Shown: positions 1-8,705, numbered from the stretch's first letter. The stretch is 27,857 nt of DNA from UBA4720 sp038227135 (GCA_038227135.1 JBBRQC010000034.1:1-27857), one strand, 5' to 3'. Program-made: numbers and translations. The notes: a model not told the origin generated them from the sequence alone.

Positions 1-674
1 TGCTTCGCGGACGATGCAGCGGGTGCGGTGAGCGAATTTCCATCCAATATCCGATCGTGGAGCTCCTGGTCGCGCTCCTCTGGCTGGCGGCGTTCCTCCA
101 ATTCGGGCTTTCATTCACGGCCTTCCGCCTGGCAGTGCTGGAGACCGTTCTCCTCGGCATATCGATCACCGACGCGAAGCACTTTCTCATTCCCGACGGC
201 TTCACGGTGTTCGGGCTTTTCTTCGTGGTCCTGACGTCTCTCGGGGCGCTCTATCTCGGCGAGTCCTTTCCATTCGCCGGTCCGTGGGACGCGGTGATAG
301 GCATGTGCGTCGGTGCAGGCGCGATATCCATCGTCGGGTGGTTGGGAGAGGTGTGGCTCAAGAGACCGGCAATGGGATTTGGAGACGTGACGTTGATGGC
401 TGTCGTCGGCGCCGCCGTCGGTCCTACGCGCGCGCTGCTCACGATTTTCATTGGGGCGGTGCTCGCTCCCATCGTGCTGCTTGGCATCGTCTATCCATTG
501 TCCGCGCGCGGGATGGCTGATGACGCTGGTCAGACCGAGCTCGCTCTGGAAGCGAGTGGCGGCTGGCGCAAACGAGAGCTTCCGTTCGGCGTCTTTCTTG
601 CGCCCGCGGCGCTGATCGCCTTGCTTTGGGGAGACACCCTCATCGCGTGGTATCTGCGCATCTCGGGGCTGTAA
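1..674 (+). CDS. Type IV prepilin peptidase (A24 family), 5' end cut by window
   Basis: This is a membrane aspartic peptidase that removes the leader of type IV prepilins or type II secretion pseudopilins and usually also N-methylates them. A GTG at 57 could be taken as the start, but the frame stays open to the window edge. The upstream codons read CSGCGERISIQYPIVELL, which matches the second CxxC zinc-binding pair and the YPxVELL motif of the family, so the gene begins before base 1. The two conserved catalytic-type aspartates are visible: one in ITDAKHFLIPD (codon at 171) and one in GFGD (codon at 384). The rest is a chain of hydrophobic helices ending at TAA 672-674. The first CxxC pair and N-terminal helix lie outside the window. 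No pilin or secretion gene is seen next to it here. The family call is secure; the exact substrate is unknown. Confidence 0.9.
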   Translation, partial: LRGRCSGCGERISIQYPIVELLVALLWLAAFLQFGLSFTAFRLAVLETVLLGISITDAKHFLIPDGFTVFGLFFVVLTSLGALYLGESFPFAGPWDAVIGMCVGAGAISIVGWLGEVWLKRPAMGFGDVTLMAVVGAAVGPTRALLTIFIGAVLAPIVLLGIVYPLSARGMADDAGQTELALEASGGWRKRELPFGVFLAPAALIALLWGDTLIAWYLRISGL

Positions 675-699
675 GAAAGGGTTCCTCCATCCGGATGAC

Positions 700-1971
700 A
701 TGACCGTTTACCTGAATCGAAGCATCCTGCTCGCGGCCGTCGGGTCCTTCGGGCTCGTTTCCGCGTGCGAGAGCCAGAAGCCGAAATACGAAGGGCCATA
801 CGCCGCGCAGGTTGCCGAAGCGGTGCCGATGATCGAGAAAGCCGTCGGTCTCAAGTTCAAGACGCCGCCGAAGGTCGAGACGCGCTCGAAGGAGCAGGTG
901 AGACAGTACATCGTCAAACAGGTCAGCGACTCGCAGGCGGTTCGCGAGCTCAATGGCGAAGAGGCCGCGTACAAGCGCCTGGGCCTGATCCCCGACACGC
1001 TCAGGCTGCAGTCGTTCCTCGAGAGCCTGCTGGTCGAGCAGATCGTCGGGTTCTACGATCCCCACACGAAGATTCTGTACATCGTTGATGGCTCGCCAAA
1101 GGATCTCGTGGCGACGATCGTGACCCACGAGCTGATTCACGCCCTTCAGGACCAGTACATCAGCCTCGATTCCGTTCAGAAATCAATCGGCGACAATGAT
1201 CGGACGTCGGCGGCTCAATCAGTATTCGAAGGTCAGGCTGTCTACGAACAGATCTCGATCATGCTCGGCGGCTCCAACATTGCGATCAATCTGCCAGGGG
1301 GATGGGACCGGATTAGAGAAATGATCCGGGAGACGCAGTCATCGATGCCGATATTCGCGGCGGCGCCACGCGTCATTCAGGAGACGCTGATTTTCCCGTA
1401 CCTTAGCGGCGCGGAATTCTACAGGAACTACAAGGAGCGGAAGCCGGGGTCGGTCATCTACAAGGACATGCCGGTTTCCACGGAGCAGATCATTCATCCC
1501 GCCGCGTATTTCGGCAGCCGCGACAATCCGACCAGGGTCACTCTCGGGCCGCTCACGGGCGCGAGCGAAGTTTACGAGAACGGTCTCGGAGAGTTCGAGA
1601 CGAGGCTGTTCCTGTTCCAGCACCTCAATGACCAGAACGACGCGATTCGAGGCGCCTCCGGCTGGGACGGCGATCGGTATGCGGTGGTAAATACACCGCA
1701 GGGGCCGGGCATCGTCTGGCTCACCGTGTGGGATTCGTCAGTGGAAGCCGGCGAATTCTTCGATCTCGCGGGCCAGGCGGTCGAAAAGAGATTCTCGACG
1801 AAAGCAGCCGCGGGAAGTTCCAACCTCGTCAAGAAATATTCCGCTTCGGGTCGCTCGCTCCAGCTGATGACGACGGAAATCGCCGGAAGACCGGTCGTCA
1901 TTTACGAGGATTTGCCGAGCGGGGCAAATCCGAACATCGTCAATCCGGCGAACGTGAAGCTGGCCCAGTAA
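700..1971 (+). CDS. Lipoprotein with HExxH zinc-metalloprotease motif
   Basis: The 423-residue product starts with a short hydrophobic segment ending in VSAC, a lipobox with the lipid-attachment cysteine at residue 23, so it is probably anchored in a membrane facing the periplasm. Residues 143-147 are HELIH, an HExxH zinc site, and an EGQAVYE segment about 30 residues later (E177) could supply the third zinc ligand as in gluzincin-type peptidases. The region before the site, GFYDPHTKILYIVDG, resembles the strand that precedes the active-site helix in such enzymes. The C-terminal half is soluble and unassigned. The gene lies 25 bases after the prepilin peptidase, with a purine-rich GAAAGGG at 676-682. 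Peptidase activity is inferred from motifs only; I do not recognise a named family. Confidence 0.7.
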   Translation: MTVYLNRSILLAAVGSFGLVSACESQKPKYEGPYAAQVAEAVPMIEKAVGLKFKTPPKVETRSKEQVRQYIVKQVSDSQAVRELNGEEAAYKRLGLIPDTLRLQSFLESLLVEQIVGFYDPHTKILYIVDGSPKDLVATIVTHELIHALQDQYISLDSVQKSIGDNDRTSAAQSVFEGQAVYEQISIMLGGSNIAINLPGGWDRIREMIRETQSSMPIFAAAPRVIQETLIFPYLSGAEFYRNYKERKPGSVIYKDMPVSTEQIIHPAAYFGSRDNPTRVTLGPLTGASEVYENGLGEFETRLFLFQHLNDQNDAIRGASGWDGDRYAVVNTPQGPGIVWLTVWDSSVEAGEFFDLAGQAVEKRFSTKAAAGSSNLVKKYSASGRSLQLMTTEIAGRPVVIYEDLPSGANPNIVNPANVKLAQ

Positions 1972-1973
1972 TA

Positions 1974-2927
1974 CTAGAGTCCGAGCAGCTTCTGTAAGCC
2001 GAACGTACAGACACCGATCAGTCCGCCGAGGACGTAGCCGGTGGTGATGATCAGATTCAGCTCGTTCTGGATCACGTTGCGCAGGATTTCTTCGACGCGC
2101 TCGACGCTGAACGCCATCACTTTTCGCTCTACCATCGCCTGCACGTCAAGCTTCTTGATCAGCTCCGGCAGCTGATCGTGAATCCACTCCCAAATGATGG
2201 GCGCCGCCGATGCGGCCAGGCGGCGCGGAGCTTCGGGATCCTTCTTCGCTTCCAGGTTGCCGAGTATGTCCGAGATCGGCTTCTGCAGGTAGCTGAGGAT
2301 CGCGTCGTGAATGGCCTTGGAGATCTCGTCCCTGATCTCTGGCTCCTCGAGTAAGGCGACGACCTGCTCTACTCCATCCGTCTCGATCGCGTCGAGCACG
2401 GTGTCGAACTTCTTCTCCGTCATCATCAGCTTGGCGAAGATGCGCTCGTGAAAGCGCATGTCGTCCACGAAGCGGTTGAACATGGAGTGTAGCGCGCCAC
2501 GCAGCTTGACGCGCGTGGTCGGCTGTCCGAGGAAGGCGCCGAGCTTGGTCATCGCCACCGGCAAATACGCGGTTGTCGCTCCCTCCAGGGCGGTCACAAC
2601 GGCTGGTGGAACCTTGTCGATGAGAGGATCGCTGGAAGTGAGCATGTTGGCGATCACGTCCTCGACGCGCGACTGAAACGCGGCGAGCAGCTCCGGGCGG
2701 GCAAGCTCGCTCTGCAAGTCTCCCGGCGTTAGCAGTCTCTCGCCGACCGTGCGTCCCAGGCTTTTCGCGAGTCTCGCCTGGTTCTTGGGAATCGCTCCCT
2801 GGAATCCGAACCGTTTTTTCCTGGGGTTGAAGAGCATCCACACCGCGACGGTGTCGGACAGTCCGCCCGCCATGGTTCCTACGAAGACGTGGATGCCGAA
2901 CTGGATCCAGGGGTTGGCGACATTCAC
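1974..2927 (-). CDS. DUF445 family membrane protein (YheB-like)
   Basis: The 317-residue protein has the DUF445 pattern: an N-terminal membrane segment running into GGLSDTVAVWMLFNP, then an IPKNQARLAKSLG segment, a long helical middle and a second membrane segment at the C terminus (IITTGYVLGGLIGVCTFG). Family members sit in the membrane with a helical soluble body; their biochemical role is not established. The GTG start directly follows the TAG stop of lon with no base between them, so translation is probably coupled to lon and the two likely share a transcript. Its stop is 2 bases from the stop of the convergent metalloprotease gene. No terminator-like hairpin fits in that gap. Confidence 0.85.
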   Translation of the reverse strand: MNVANPWIQFGIHVFVGTMAGGLSDTVAVWMLFNPRKKRFGFQGAIPKNQARLAKSLGRTVGERLLTPGDLQSELARPELLAAFQSRVEDVIANMLTSSDPLIDKVPPAVVTALEGATTAYLPVAMTKLGAFLGQPTTRVKLRGALHSMFNRFVDDMRFHERIFAKLMMTEKKFDTVLDAIETDGVEQVVALLEEPEIRDEISKAIHDAILSYLQKPISDILGNLEAKKDPEAPRRLAASAAPIIWEWIHDQLPELIKKLDVQAMVERKVMAFSVERVEEILRNVIQNELNLIITTGYVLGGLIGVCTFGLQKLLGL

Positions 2928-5414
2928 CTACTGTGTTGCTGCTCCTGCCGGGCTCGACTGATTGATGGATGCGCCCGCCGAATCCGACACGGCGTTCCTG
3001 GGAGCGACATCTCCATGCGGCTCCGCAGCGTCGGCGAGGGAGCCCGGACCTCTGGCGAGTAGCGCGAGGTGAATGATCTCGTCCATCGTCGAAACGAAAG
3101 TGAAGGTCATGGAGTTGACGACTTCGTCCGGGATTCCACGCAGATCCTTTTCGTTCGCCTTAGGCAGCAGCACCTGGCGGAGCCCGGCGCGGTACGCAGC
3201 CATCACCTTTTCCTTGACTCCACCGATCTCGAGCACCTTGCCACGCAGTGTCATCTCGCCAGTGAGCGCCATGTCGCGCCGCACGGGACGCCTGCTCAGC
3301 ACGCTCGCGATCGCGAGCGTAACGGCCGCGCCGGCGCTCGGGCCGTCCTTCGGAATCGCGCCAGCAGGGAAATGCACGTGCAGATCGCATTCCTTGAACT
3401 CGATGTCTTCGACGCCGAGCGTATGCGCTCGGGAACGAACGTAGGAATACGCGGCGTCCACCGACTCCCGCATCACGTCGCCCAGCTGTCCGGTCACGGT
3501 GAGACGTCCCGACCCTGGCATGCGAAGCGCCTCGATCACCATCAGATCGCCACCTGTAGCCGTCCACGCCATTCCCGTCACAGCACCGATTTCGGGCTCC
3601 TGTTCCGCGTCCTCGAGCGTGTATGTCGGGTTGCCAAGGATATCGTTGACCATTGCGTTGTCGACTACCCAGGCCCCCTCTTCACCGTCGGCTTTCTTGC
3701 GCGCGCGCTTTCGCATCAGCGACGCGATGTTGCGCTCGAAATTGCGGAGTCCAGCCTCGCGGGAATAGCGATTGGAGATGAAGCCGAGCACCTCGTCTGT
3801 GAACTGAATGTCCTTGTCCGTGATTCCATGCTCTTCGAGCAATCGGGGCAGGAGATACCGCCACGCGATCTCGACCTTTTCCTCTACCGTGTAGCCGAGA
3901 ACGCGGATGACTTCCATGCGGTCCCGCAGCGGGGCAGGGATGTCGAACAGATTGTTCGCCGTGCAGATGAAGAGGATGCTGGAGAGGTCGAACGGCAGAT
4001 TTAGATAGTGATCGACGAAATTCGAGTTCTGCGACGGGTCGAGAACCTCGAGCATCGCGGCGGTTGGATCTCCGGACGGTCCGCCGCTGGTCATCTTGTC
4101 AATCTCGTCGATCATCAGCACCGCATCCCGCACCTGCACTCGACGCAACGACTGCAGGATGAGTCCCGGCATCGCTCCGACATATGTGCGGCGATGACCA
4201 CGAATCTCGGCCTCGTCGCGTACGCCACCGACAGAAATCCGGTAGAACGCACGGCTGATGGACATGGCGATCGCTTCGCCGAGCGACGTCTTGCCCGTTC
4301 CCGGAGGGCCGACGAAGCAGAGAATCGGGCCGTGAGGATCGCCCCCGCGCAGCTTCCGAACCGCGAGGTACTCGGTGATTCGCTCCTTGGCCTCTTTCAG
4401 TCCGTAGTGACGGCTGTCGAGCAGCTCCTCGACCTTTTTCAGCTCGACGATTTCTTCCTTCGACGATTTGACGTTCCAGGGAAGCGCAAGCATCCAGTCG
4501 AGGTAGGTACGAATGACCTGATACTCGCTCGAGGCGGGAGAGAGATTCCGCATGCGCTCGATCTCGCGCTTTGCTTCCTGTGCCGCCTTTTCCGGGAGGT
4601 TCGCCTCTTCGAGCTTTTTGAGTGTTTCGATGGCTTCCTTCTCGCCGGGGTCTCCTTCGCCCAGCTCCGACTGAATCGCGCGGAGCTGCTGGCGGAGGTA
4701 GAACTCGCGCTGGTGCTGCTCGATCTTGATCTCGGTCTGGCGCTTCACGTCTTCGGCGACGCGCGCGCGTCCGACTTCACGCTCGACGCGTCCGAGCAGG
4801 AATTTCAGCCGCTGTCCAATGTTGAGCCGCTGAAGAATCTCGTCCTTGTCGGACACCTTGAAGTTGAGATTCGTCGCGGCGAGATCGGCGAAGCGGCCCG
4901 GATCGGAGATGTTCATCTTGAGGATCGCCGGCACCTCGTCCGGAATGCGATCGATCAGCTCGGCAAGCGTTTCGGCCCCGGCTACAATGCGTGAGATCAG
5001 ATCATCGACTTCATTCGAGTCCGGCGGAATTTCCTTGGCCGGCTTGATTCGAACTATCGGAAAGGGCTCGGTTTGGACGACACCTTCGACGACAATCCGA
5101 CGCAGCCCCTGAAGCGTGATCTGCACGGTTTCGCCGGGAAGATTGATGCGCTCGTGGACGCGCGCTGCCACCCCCACCCTTCCCACGAATCGCTCGGGGT
5201 CGAGGACGTCGTCGTGATCACCCGTGGCGACCACGAGGCCCACGATGAGACCGGATTGCTCGTTGGCCTTGAGAAGTGAAAGGTTCTCGGGCGCGCCCAT
5301 CTGCACTGCGATGGTGCCGAGCGGATAAACAATCGTCGATCGAAGCGCCATGAGCGGCAGCGTCGATGGAATTTCGGCCTGAAGTATGTCGTCTCTACGC
5401 TGCGTTGGAGCCAT
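2928..5414 (-). CDS. lon: ATP-dependent Lon protease
   Basis: Lon degrades misfolded and regulatory proteins in the cytoplasm as an ATP-driven hexamer. The 828-residue product has the full order: an N-terminal LON substrate domain (about residues 15-215), a helical linker, an AAA+ module with Walker A GPPGTGKT at 369-376 and Walker B VLMIDEIDK, and a C-terminal peptidase domain. The catalytic serine is S693 in KDGPSAG and the catalytic lysine is K736 in GGVKEK, 43 residues apart as in E. coli Lon. The last roughly 40 residues are a low-complexity Ala/Ser/Pro tail beyond the usual end. The ATG start follows a GAGAGA purine run. It is divergent from ffh across a 68-base gap and followed immediately by the DUF445 gene. 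Confidence 0.97.
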   Translation of the reverse strand: MAPTQRRDDILQAEIPSTLPLMALRSTIVYPLGTIAVQMGAPENLSLLKANEQSGLIVGLVVATGDHDDVLDPERFVGRVGVAARVHERINLPGETVQITLQGLRRIVVEGVVQTEPFPIVRIKPAKEIPPDSNEVDDLISRIVAGAETLAELIDRIPDEVPAILKMNISDPGRFADLAATNLNFKVSDKDEILQRLNIGQRLKFLLGRVEREVGRARVAEDVKRQTEIKIEQHQREFYLRQQLRAIQSELGEGDPGEKEAIETLKKLEEANLPEKAAQEAKREIERMRNLSPASSEYQVIRTYLDWMLALPWNVKSSKEEIVELKKVEELLDSRHYGLKEAKERITEYLAVRKLRGGDPHGPILCFVGPPGTGKTSLGEAIAMSISRAFYRISVGGVRDEAEIRGHRRTYVGAMPGLILQSLRRVQVRDAVLMIDEIDKMTSGGPSGDPTAAMLEVLDPSQNSNFVDHYLNLPFDLSSILFICTANNLFDIPAPLRDRMEVIRVLGYTVEEKVEIAWRYLLPRLLEEHGITDKDIQFTDEVLGFISNRYSREAGLRNFERNIASLMRKRARKKADGEEGAWVVDNAMVNDILGNPTYTLEDAEQEPEIGAVTGMAWTATGGDLMVIEALRMPGSGRLTVTGQLGDVMRESVDAAYSYVRSRAHTLGVEDIEFKECDLHVHFPAGAIPKDGPSAGAAVTLAIASVLSRRPVRRDMALTGEMTLRGKVLEIGGVKEKVMAAYRAGLRQVLLPKANEKDLRGIPDEVVNSMTFTFVSTMDEIIHLALLARGPGSLADAAEPHGDVAPRNAVSDSAGASINQSSPAGAATQ

Positions 5415-5434
5415 GCTGTCTCTCTCGAGCCGGG

Positions 5435-5453
5435 TGAAACGTCAGTTGTTTCA
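5435..5453. promoter_or_regulatory. Dyad TGAAAC-N7-GTTTCA between lon and ffh
   Basis: The 68-base divergent gap must hold both promoters. It contains a perfect 6-base inverted repeat, TGAAAC at 5435-5440 and GTTTCA at 5448-5453, with a 7-base spacer. This size suits a dimeric repressor site. It is not the CIRCE (HrcA) element, and I see no sigma-32-type promoter. The dyad is observed; its regulatory role is inference. Confidence 0.3.
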
Positions 5454-5482
5454 GAAGTTAACGGCGCCTAAGTTTAAAGGCT

Positions 5483-6820
5483 ATGTTCGAAGACCTGAGC
5501 GAAAAGCTCGAAGCCACGTTCGCCCGCCTCCGTGGCCGTGGTGTTCTCAGCGAAGCCGACATCAAGGAGGGGCTGCGCGAAGTCCGCCGGGTGCTGCTGG
5601 AAGCGGATGTCAACTTCCAATTGACGCGCGAGTTTCTCGAACGTGTCGAAAAAAAAGCGACCGGTGTCAACGCGCTCAGTACTGTCTCCCCGGGGCAGCA
5701 GCTAGTCAAGATCGTACACGAAGAGCTGACCGCGATGCTGGGCGAGCGACGGGAAGGTCTCAAGCTCAGCACTGTGCCGCCTTCAGTCGTGATGATGGTG
5801 GGCCTGCAGGGGTCGGGTAAGACAACCACCGCCGCCAAGCTCGCTCGCAAGCTCAAAGCGGAAGGGCGCTCGACCCGTCTCGTCGCCGCCGACGTCTATC
5901 GCCCCGCGGCTATCGACCAGCTCGAGACGCTCGGTCGGGACCTGTCGATTCCGGTCTACGCCGACAGGACGACGACCGATGTGGTAAAGATCGCCCGTGC
6001 GGGTGTCGCCGAGGCGCTGCGCGAGCGCGACAGGGTCGTGATCATCGATACTGCAGGGCGGCTCCAGATCGATGATGGGATGATGCAGGAGCTGTTGCGA
6101 CTCAAGGAAGCGCTACGTCCAACCGAGATTCTTCTGGTCGCCGACGGCATGACGGGTCAGGACGCCGTCAAGATCGCCCAGGGGTTCGACAGCGCTCTCG
6201 ACGTGACCGGCGTGATTCTGACCAAGATGGATGGCGACGCGCGCGGGGGCGCCGCGCTGTCGATCTACGGGGTAACGAAGAAGCCCATCAAGTACATCGG
6301 CGTGGGTGAGAAGTCGGACGCTCTGGAGGAGTTTCACCCCGAGCGAATGGCCGGTCGGATCCTCCAGATGGGCGACATCGTCACTCTGGTCGAGAAGGCC
6401 CAGGCGTCGTTCGACGAAGCCGAATCCAGGCGACTCGAGAAAAAGGTCCGAAAAGAGGGAATGGACCTGAACGATTTCCTCAACAGCATGCGGCAGATCC
6501 AGAAGATGGGTCCGCTCGAGGGAATCCTGAAAATGCTGCCGGGTGTAAATACCAAGGCGCTCAAGCAGATGAAAGCCGATCCGAATCGCATGAAGCACGT
6601 GGAGGCGATCGTGCTTTCCATGACCCCGGAAGAAAGGAAGAACCCGGGGATCATCAACGGGTCACGCCGCGCGCGCATTTCCAGGGGCTCGGGGCGCCCA
6701 ATCAGCGATGTGAACCGGCTGCTCGATCAGTTCCGCGAGATGCAGAAGATGATGAAGAAGATGGCCGGAGGGGGAAGGATGGGCATGCCGAATATGCCGG
6801 GCATGTTCGGGGGGCGATAG
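5483..6820 (+). CDS. ffh: Signal recognition particle protein Ffh (SRP54)
   Basis: Ffh binds 4.5S RNA and signal sequences emerging from the ribosome and delivers the complex to FtsY at the membrane. The 445-residue product has an N-terminal helical bundle, a GTPase domain with GLQGSGKT (107-114), DTAGR (189-193) and TKMDGDARGG (from 247), and an M domain from about 300. The M domain carries the RNA-binding SRRARISRGSG segment and ends in a methionine-rich tail, MGMPNMPGMFGGR. Length and motif order are normal. The ATG is preceded by AAAGG. It heads the forward block that continues with the rpsP-rimM-trmD-rplS genes, an arrangement common in bacteria. Confidence 0.98.
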   Translation: MFEDLSEKLEATFARLRGRGVLSEADIKEGLREVRRVLLEADVNFQLTREFLERVEKKATGVNALSTVSPGQQLVKIVHEELTAMLGERREGLKLSTVPPSVVMMVGLQGSGKTTTAAKLARKLKAEGRSTRLVAADVYRPAAIDQLETLGRDLSIPVYADRTTTDVVKIARAGVAEALRERDRVVIIDTAGRLQIDDGMMQELLRLKEALRPTEILLVADGMTGQDAVKIAQGFDSALDVTGVILTKMDGDARGGAALSIYGVTKKPIKYIGVGEKSDALEEFHPERMAGRILQMGDIVTLVEKAQASFDEAESRRLEKKVRKEGMDLNDFLNSMRQIQKMGPLEGILKMLPGVNTKALKQMKADPNRMKHVEAIVLSMTPEERKNPGIINGSRRARISRGSGRPISDVNRLLDQFREMQKMMKKMAGGGRMGMPNMPGMFGGR

Positions 6821-6824
6821 CTGG

Positions 6825-6906
6825 AACTGCAACTGCACCCGTTCCGTTGCAGTTGTGGAGCCTGAATTACCGAGATGCCAGGTCTCGCACCCGTTCAGTT
6901 GCAGTT
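6825..6906. repeat. Inverted and direct repeats in ffh-rpsP spacer
   Basis: The 234-base gap between ffh and rpsP holds AACTGCAAC (6825-6833), its exact reverse complement GTTGCAGTT (6846-6854), and a second GTTGCAGTT (6898-6906). The two GTTGCAGTT copies lie in 17-base direct repeats (6838-6854 and 6890-6906) that differ at one base. The first arm could therefore pair with either partner, giving two alternative hairpins. GGAAC at 6823 and GTTCC at 6841 could form a third, competing stem. No U-run follows, so a simple intrinsic terminator is unlikely. A second GC-rich partial dyad around TACCGGGTGCGCACCGG lies at 6961-6977, nearer rpsP. Confidence 0.6.
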
Positions 6907-7054
6907 TCACCAGCCGCTGGGCTAAGGGCCGGTCCCCAATTACATTGTAGGACTAAGGATTACCGGGTGCGCACCGGATTTACCGGTGAAGCGAGGAGCC
7001 CGGGCTGGGACGCGAGACTCCGTCCCCAAGACACCCTCAAGGGAGCAGCAAGGA

Positions 7055-7387
7055 ATGGTAAAGATTCGACTCCGCCGCGTTGGGCGGAAAAACGCCCCGT
7101 TCTATCGCATTCTGGTCGCCGACTCGCAGAGTCCACGCGACGGGAAATTCATCGAGATCATCGGGCAGTACGCTCCCCGGCAGAGTGAGGGTTCGCTCAA
7201 CGTAGACGAAGAGCGCGCGAATTACTGGCTCAGTGTCGGCGCACAGCCCACTGACACCGTCCGGTCGCTCCTTCGGCGCGCCGGTATCCTCAAGCGCCGC
7301 CACGAACAGAGACTCGGAATCGAGCGCAAGACGACCGCCGTTCCCGTCAGCGAAAAGACGGACGACACGGCCGCGACCAGCGCCTAG
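7055..7387 (+). CDS. rpsP: 30S ribosomal protein S16
   Basis: S16 is a small-subunit assembly protein that binds 16S rRNA. The 110-residue product begins MVKIRLRRVGRKNAPFYRI and contains the family's VADSQSPRDGKFIEIIGQY segment. A longer reading from 6986 exists, but the conserved N terminus and a Shine-Dalgarno (GGGAG at 7041, AAGGA abutting the ATG) fix the start at 7055. The last 25 residues are an acidic/Thr-rich extension past the conserved core. It is the first gene of the canonical rpsP-rimM-trmD-rplS set; rimM starts 16 bases after its stop. Confidence 0.97.
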   Translation: MVKIRLRRVGRKNAPFYRILVADSQSPRDGKFIEIIGQYAPRQSEGSLNVDEERANYWLSVGAQPTDTVRSLLRRAGILKRRHEQRLGIERKTTAVPVSEKTDDTAATSA

Positions 7388-7403
7388 AGCGCACCGGCCA
7401 GAT

Positions 7404-7979
7404 ATGCCTGGGCCCGAATACGCGATCGTCGGGCTGATCCGCAAAGCGCAGGGGATTCGCGGCGAGGTGGTGGTAGAGCCTCTCACGGACAAGCCGGACG
7501 TGGTCTTCGCGTCCGGCAGTCGTGTTTTTGCGGGCACAACCGACGGAGAGCTGGCGATAGCGCACAATGTCAGGGGAGAGGATAAACCTCCGACTCTGAC
7601 CATTACGCGCTCGCAGCTGTTCAAGAAGGGCCTCATCGTGCAGTTCGAGGAGCTGCAGGACCGTGACAGCGCCGAGCTATGGCGCGGCCGGTATCTTCTC
7701 GCTCCCTTCAGTGAGCTGCCACCGCTCCAGGAAGCGGAGGTCTACCTCCACGATCTCACCGGGATGAAGCTGGTGGGGTCCGATGGCGCACATATCGGCG
7801 AGATCACCGGGTTCTACGAGCTGCCGCAGGGCATCATGCTGGACGTAAAGACTTCCCGCGGAAGCGTGCTCATCCCGTACCGCGCGGAAATAATAGTCCG
7901 GACCGATTTGGCGACCCGCACCATTGTCATGGATGACACGCTCGGACTCCTCGACGACTCATCGGGGTCCGGCGAATAG
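7404..7979 (+). CDS. rimM: Ribosome maturation factor RimM
   Basis: RimM binds S19 and assists maturation of the 30S head. The 191-residue product has the N-terminal RimM domain starting at YAIVGLIRKAQGIRGEVVV and a C-terminal PRC-barrel domain (LTGMKLVGSDGAHIGEITGF through LIPYRAEIIVRTD). The frame is open further upstream to 7233, but that extension overlaps rpsP and is not conserved in character, so the ATG at 7404 is used. The Shine-Dalgarno is weak and translation is probably coupled to rpsP. trmD starts 2 bases after the stop. Confidence 0.96.
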   Translation: MPGPEYAIVGLIRKAQGIRGEVVVEPLTDKPDVVFASGSRVFAGTTDGELAIAHNVRGEDKPPTLTITRSQLFKKGLIVQFEELQDRDSAELWRGRYLLAPFSELPPLQEAEVYLHDLTGMKLVGSDGAHIGEITGFYELPQGIMLDVKTSRGSVLIPYRAEIIVRTDLATRTIVMDDTLGLLDDSSGSGE

Positions 7980-7981
7980 CA

Positions 7982-8641
7982 ATGCCGCTCAGAATCAACG
8001 TGATTACGATCTTCCCGGAGTTTTTTGCGGGACCGTTGACCCTGAGCATCCCATCACGCGCGGCCGCAGCGGGTAGCGTGCTTTACAACGTCGTCGACCT
8101 CCGCGATTTCACGCACGACAAGCACCGGTCGGTCGACGATGCGCCGTATGGTGGTGGTCCCGGAATGGTCATGAAGCCGCAGCCATTTTTCGAGGCTGTC
8201 GAGTCGCTCTCGACCAAGCCACCCATCGTGCTGCTTTCGCCAAGAGGGCGTGTCTTCGGACACGCTGATGCCGAGCGCTTTTCGGCGGGGGAAGAGCTGA
8301 CCCTCCTGTGTGGTCACTACAAGGACATCGATCAGCGTGTCGCCGATCATCTCGCCACCGAAGAGATCTCGCTGGGCGATTTTGTGCTCAGCGGCGGAGA
8401 GGCGGCGGCGCTGGCGATCATTGATGCAACCGTCCGGCTTCTTCCCGGGGCGATGTCTGATATCGACAGCGCCCGCACCGATTCCTTTTTCGGGAGGGGT
8501 CTGAGCGCGCCGAGCTATACCCGTCCCCCCGAATATCGCGGCCACGCGGTTCCCGAGATTCTGCTCTCCGGAGATCACGCGAAGATCGAGAAGTGGCGCA
8601 CGGAACAGGGTGAGCGCCTTACCCGGGCGCGAAAGCCATAG
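7982..8641 (+). CDS. trmD: tRNA (guanine-N1)-methyltransferase TrmD
   Basis: TrmD methylates G37 next to the anticodon of a subset of tRNAs, using S-adenosylmethionine, and prevents +1 frameshifting. The 219-residue product shows the trefoil-knot SPOUT signatures: DDAPYGGGPGMVMKP, LLSPRGRVF, LCGHYKDIDQRV, ISLGDFVLSGGEAAA and the C-terminal YTRPPEYRGHAVPEILLSG. It is slightly shorter at the C terminus than E. coli TrmD. It lies in the canonical order between rimM and rplS. The spacing to rplS is larger (132 bases), so rplS may have additional local control. Confidence 0.97.
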   Translation: MPLRINVITIFPEFFAGPLTLSIPSRAAAAGSVLYNVVDLRDFTHDKHRSVDDAPYGGGPGMVMKPQPFFEAVESLSTKPPIVLLSPRGRVFGHADAERFSAGEELTLLCGHYKDIDQRVADHLATEEISLGDFVLSGGEAAALAIIDATVRLLPGAMSDIDSARTDSFFGRGLSAPSYTRPPEYRGHAVPEILLSGDHAKIEKWRTEQGERLTRARKP

Positions 8642-8705
8642 GCGGTGGCAAACGAATGGGAGCCGCGATCCAAATGCTGGCATTCGAGCGCCCGGGGGTT
8701 TACTT

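Noticed and set aside
4008..4994. 328-codon plus-strand frame inside lon
   Set aside because: It is fully antisense to conserved Lon domains and has no domain of its own.
6986..7054. N-terminal extension of S16
   Set aside because: The conserved N terminus begins at MVKIRL with a good ribosome-binding site at the ATG of 7055.
7233..7403. N-terminal extension of RimM
   Set aside because: It overlaps rpsP in another frame and the residues before MPGPEYAIVG are shadow-like.
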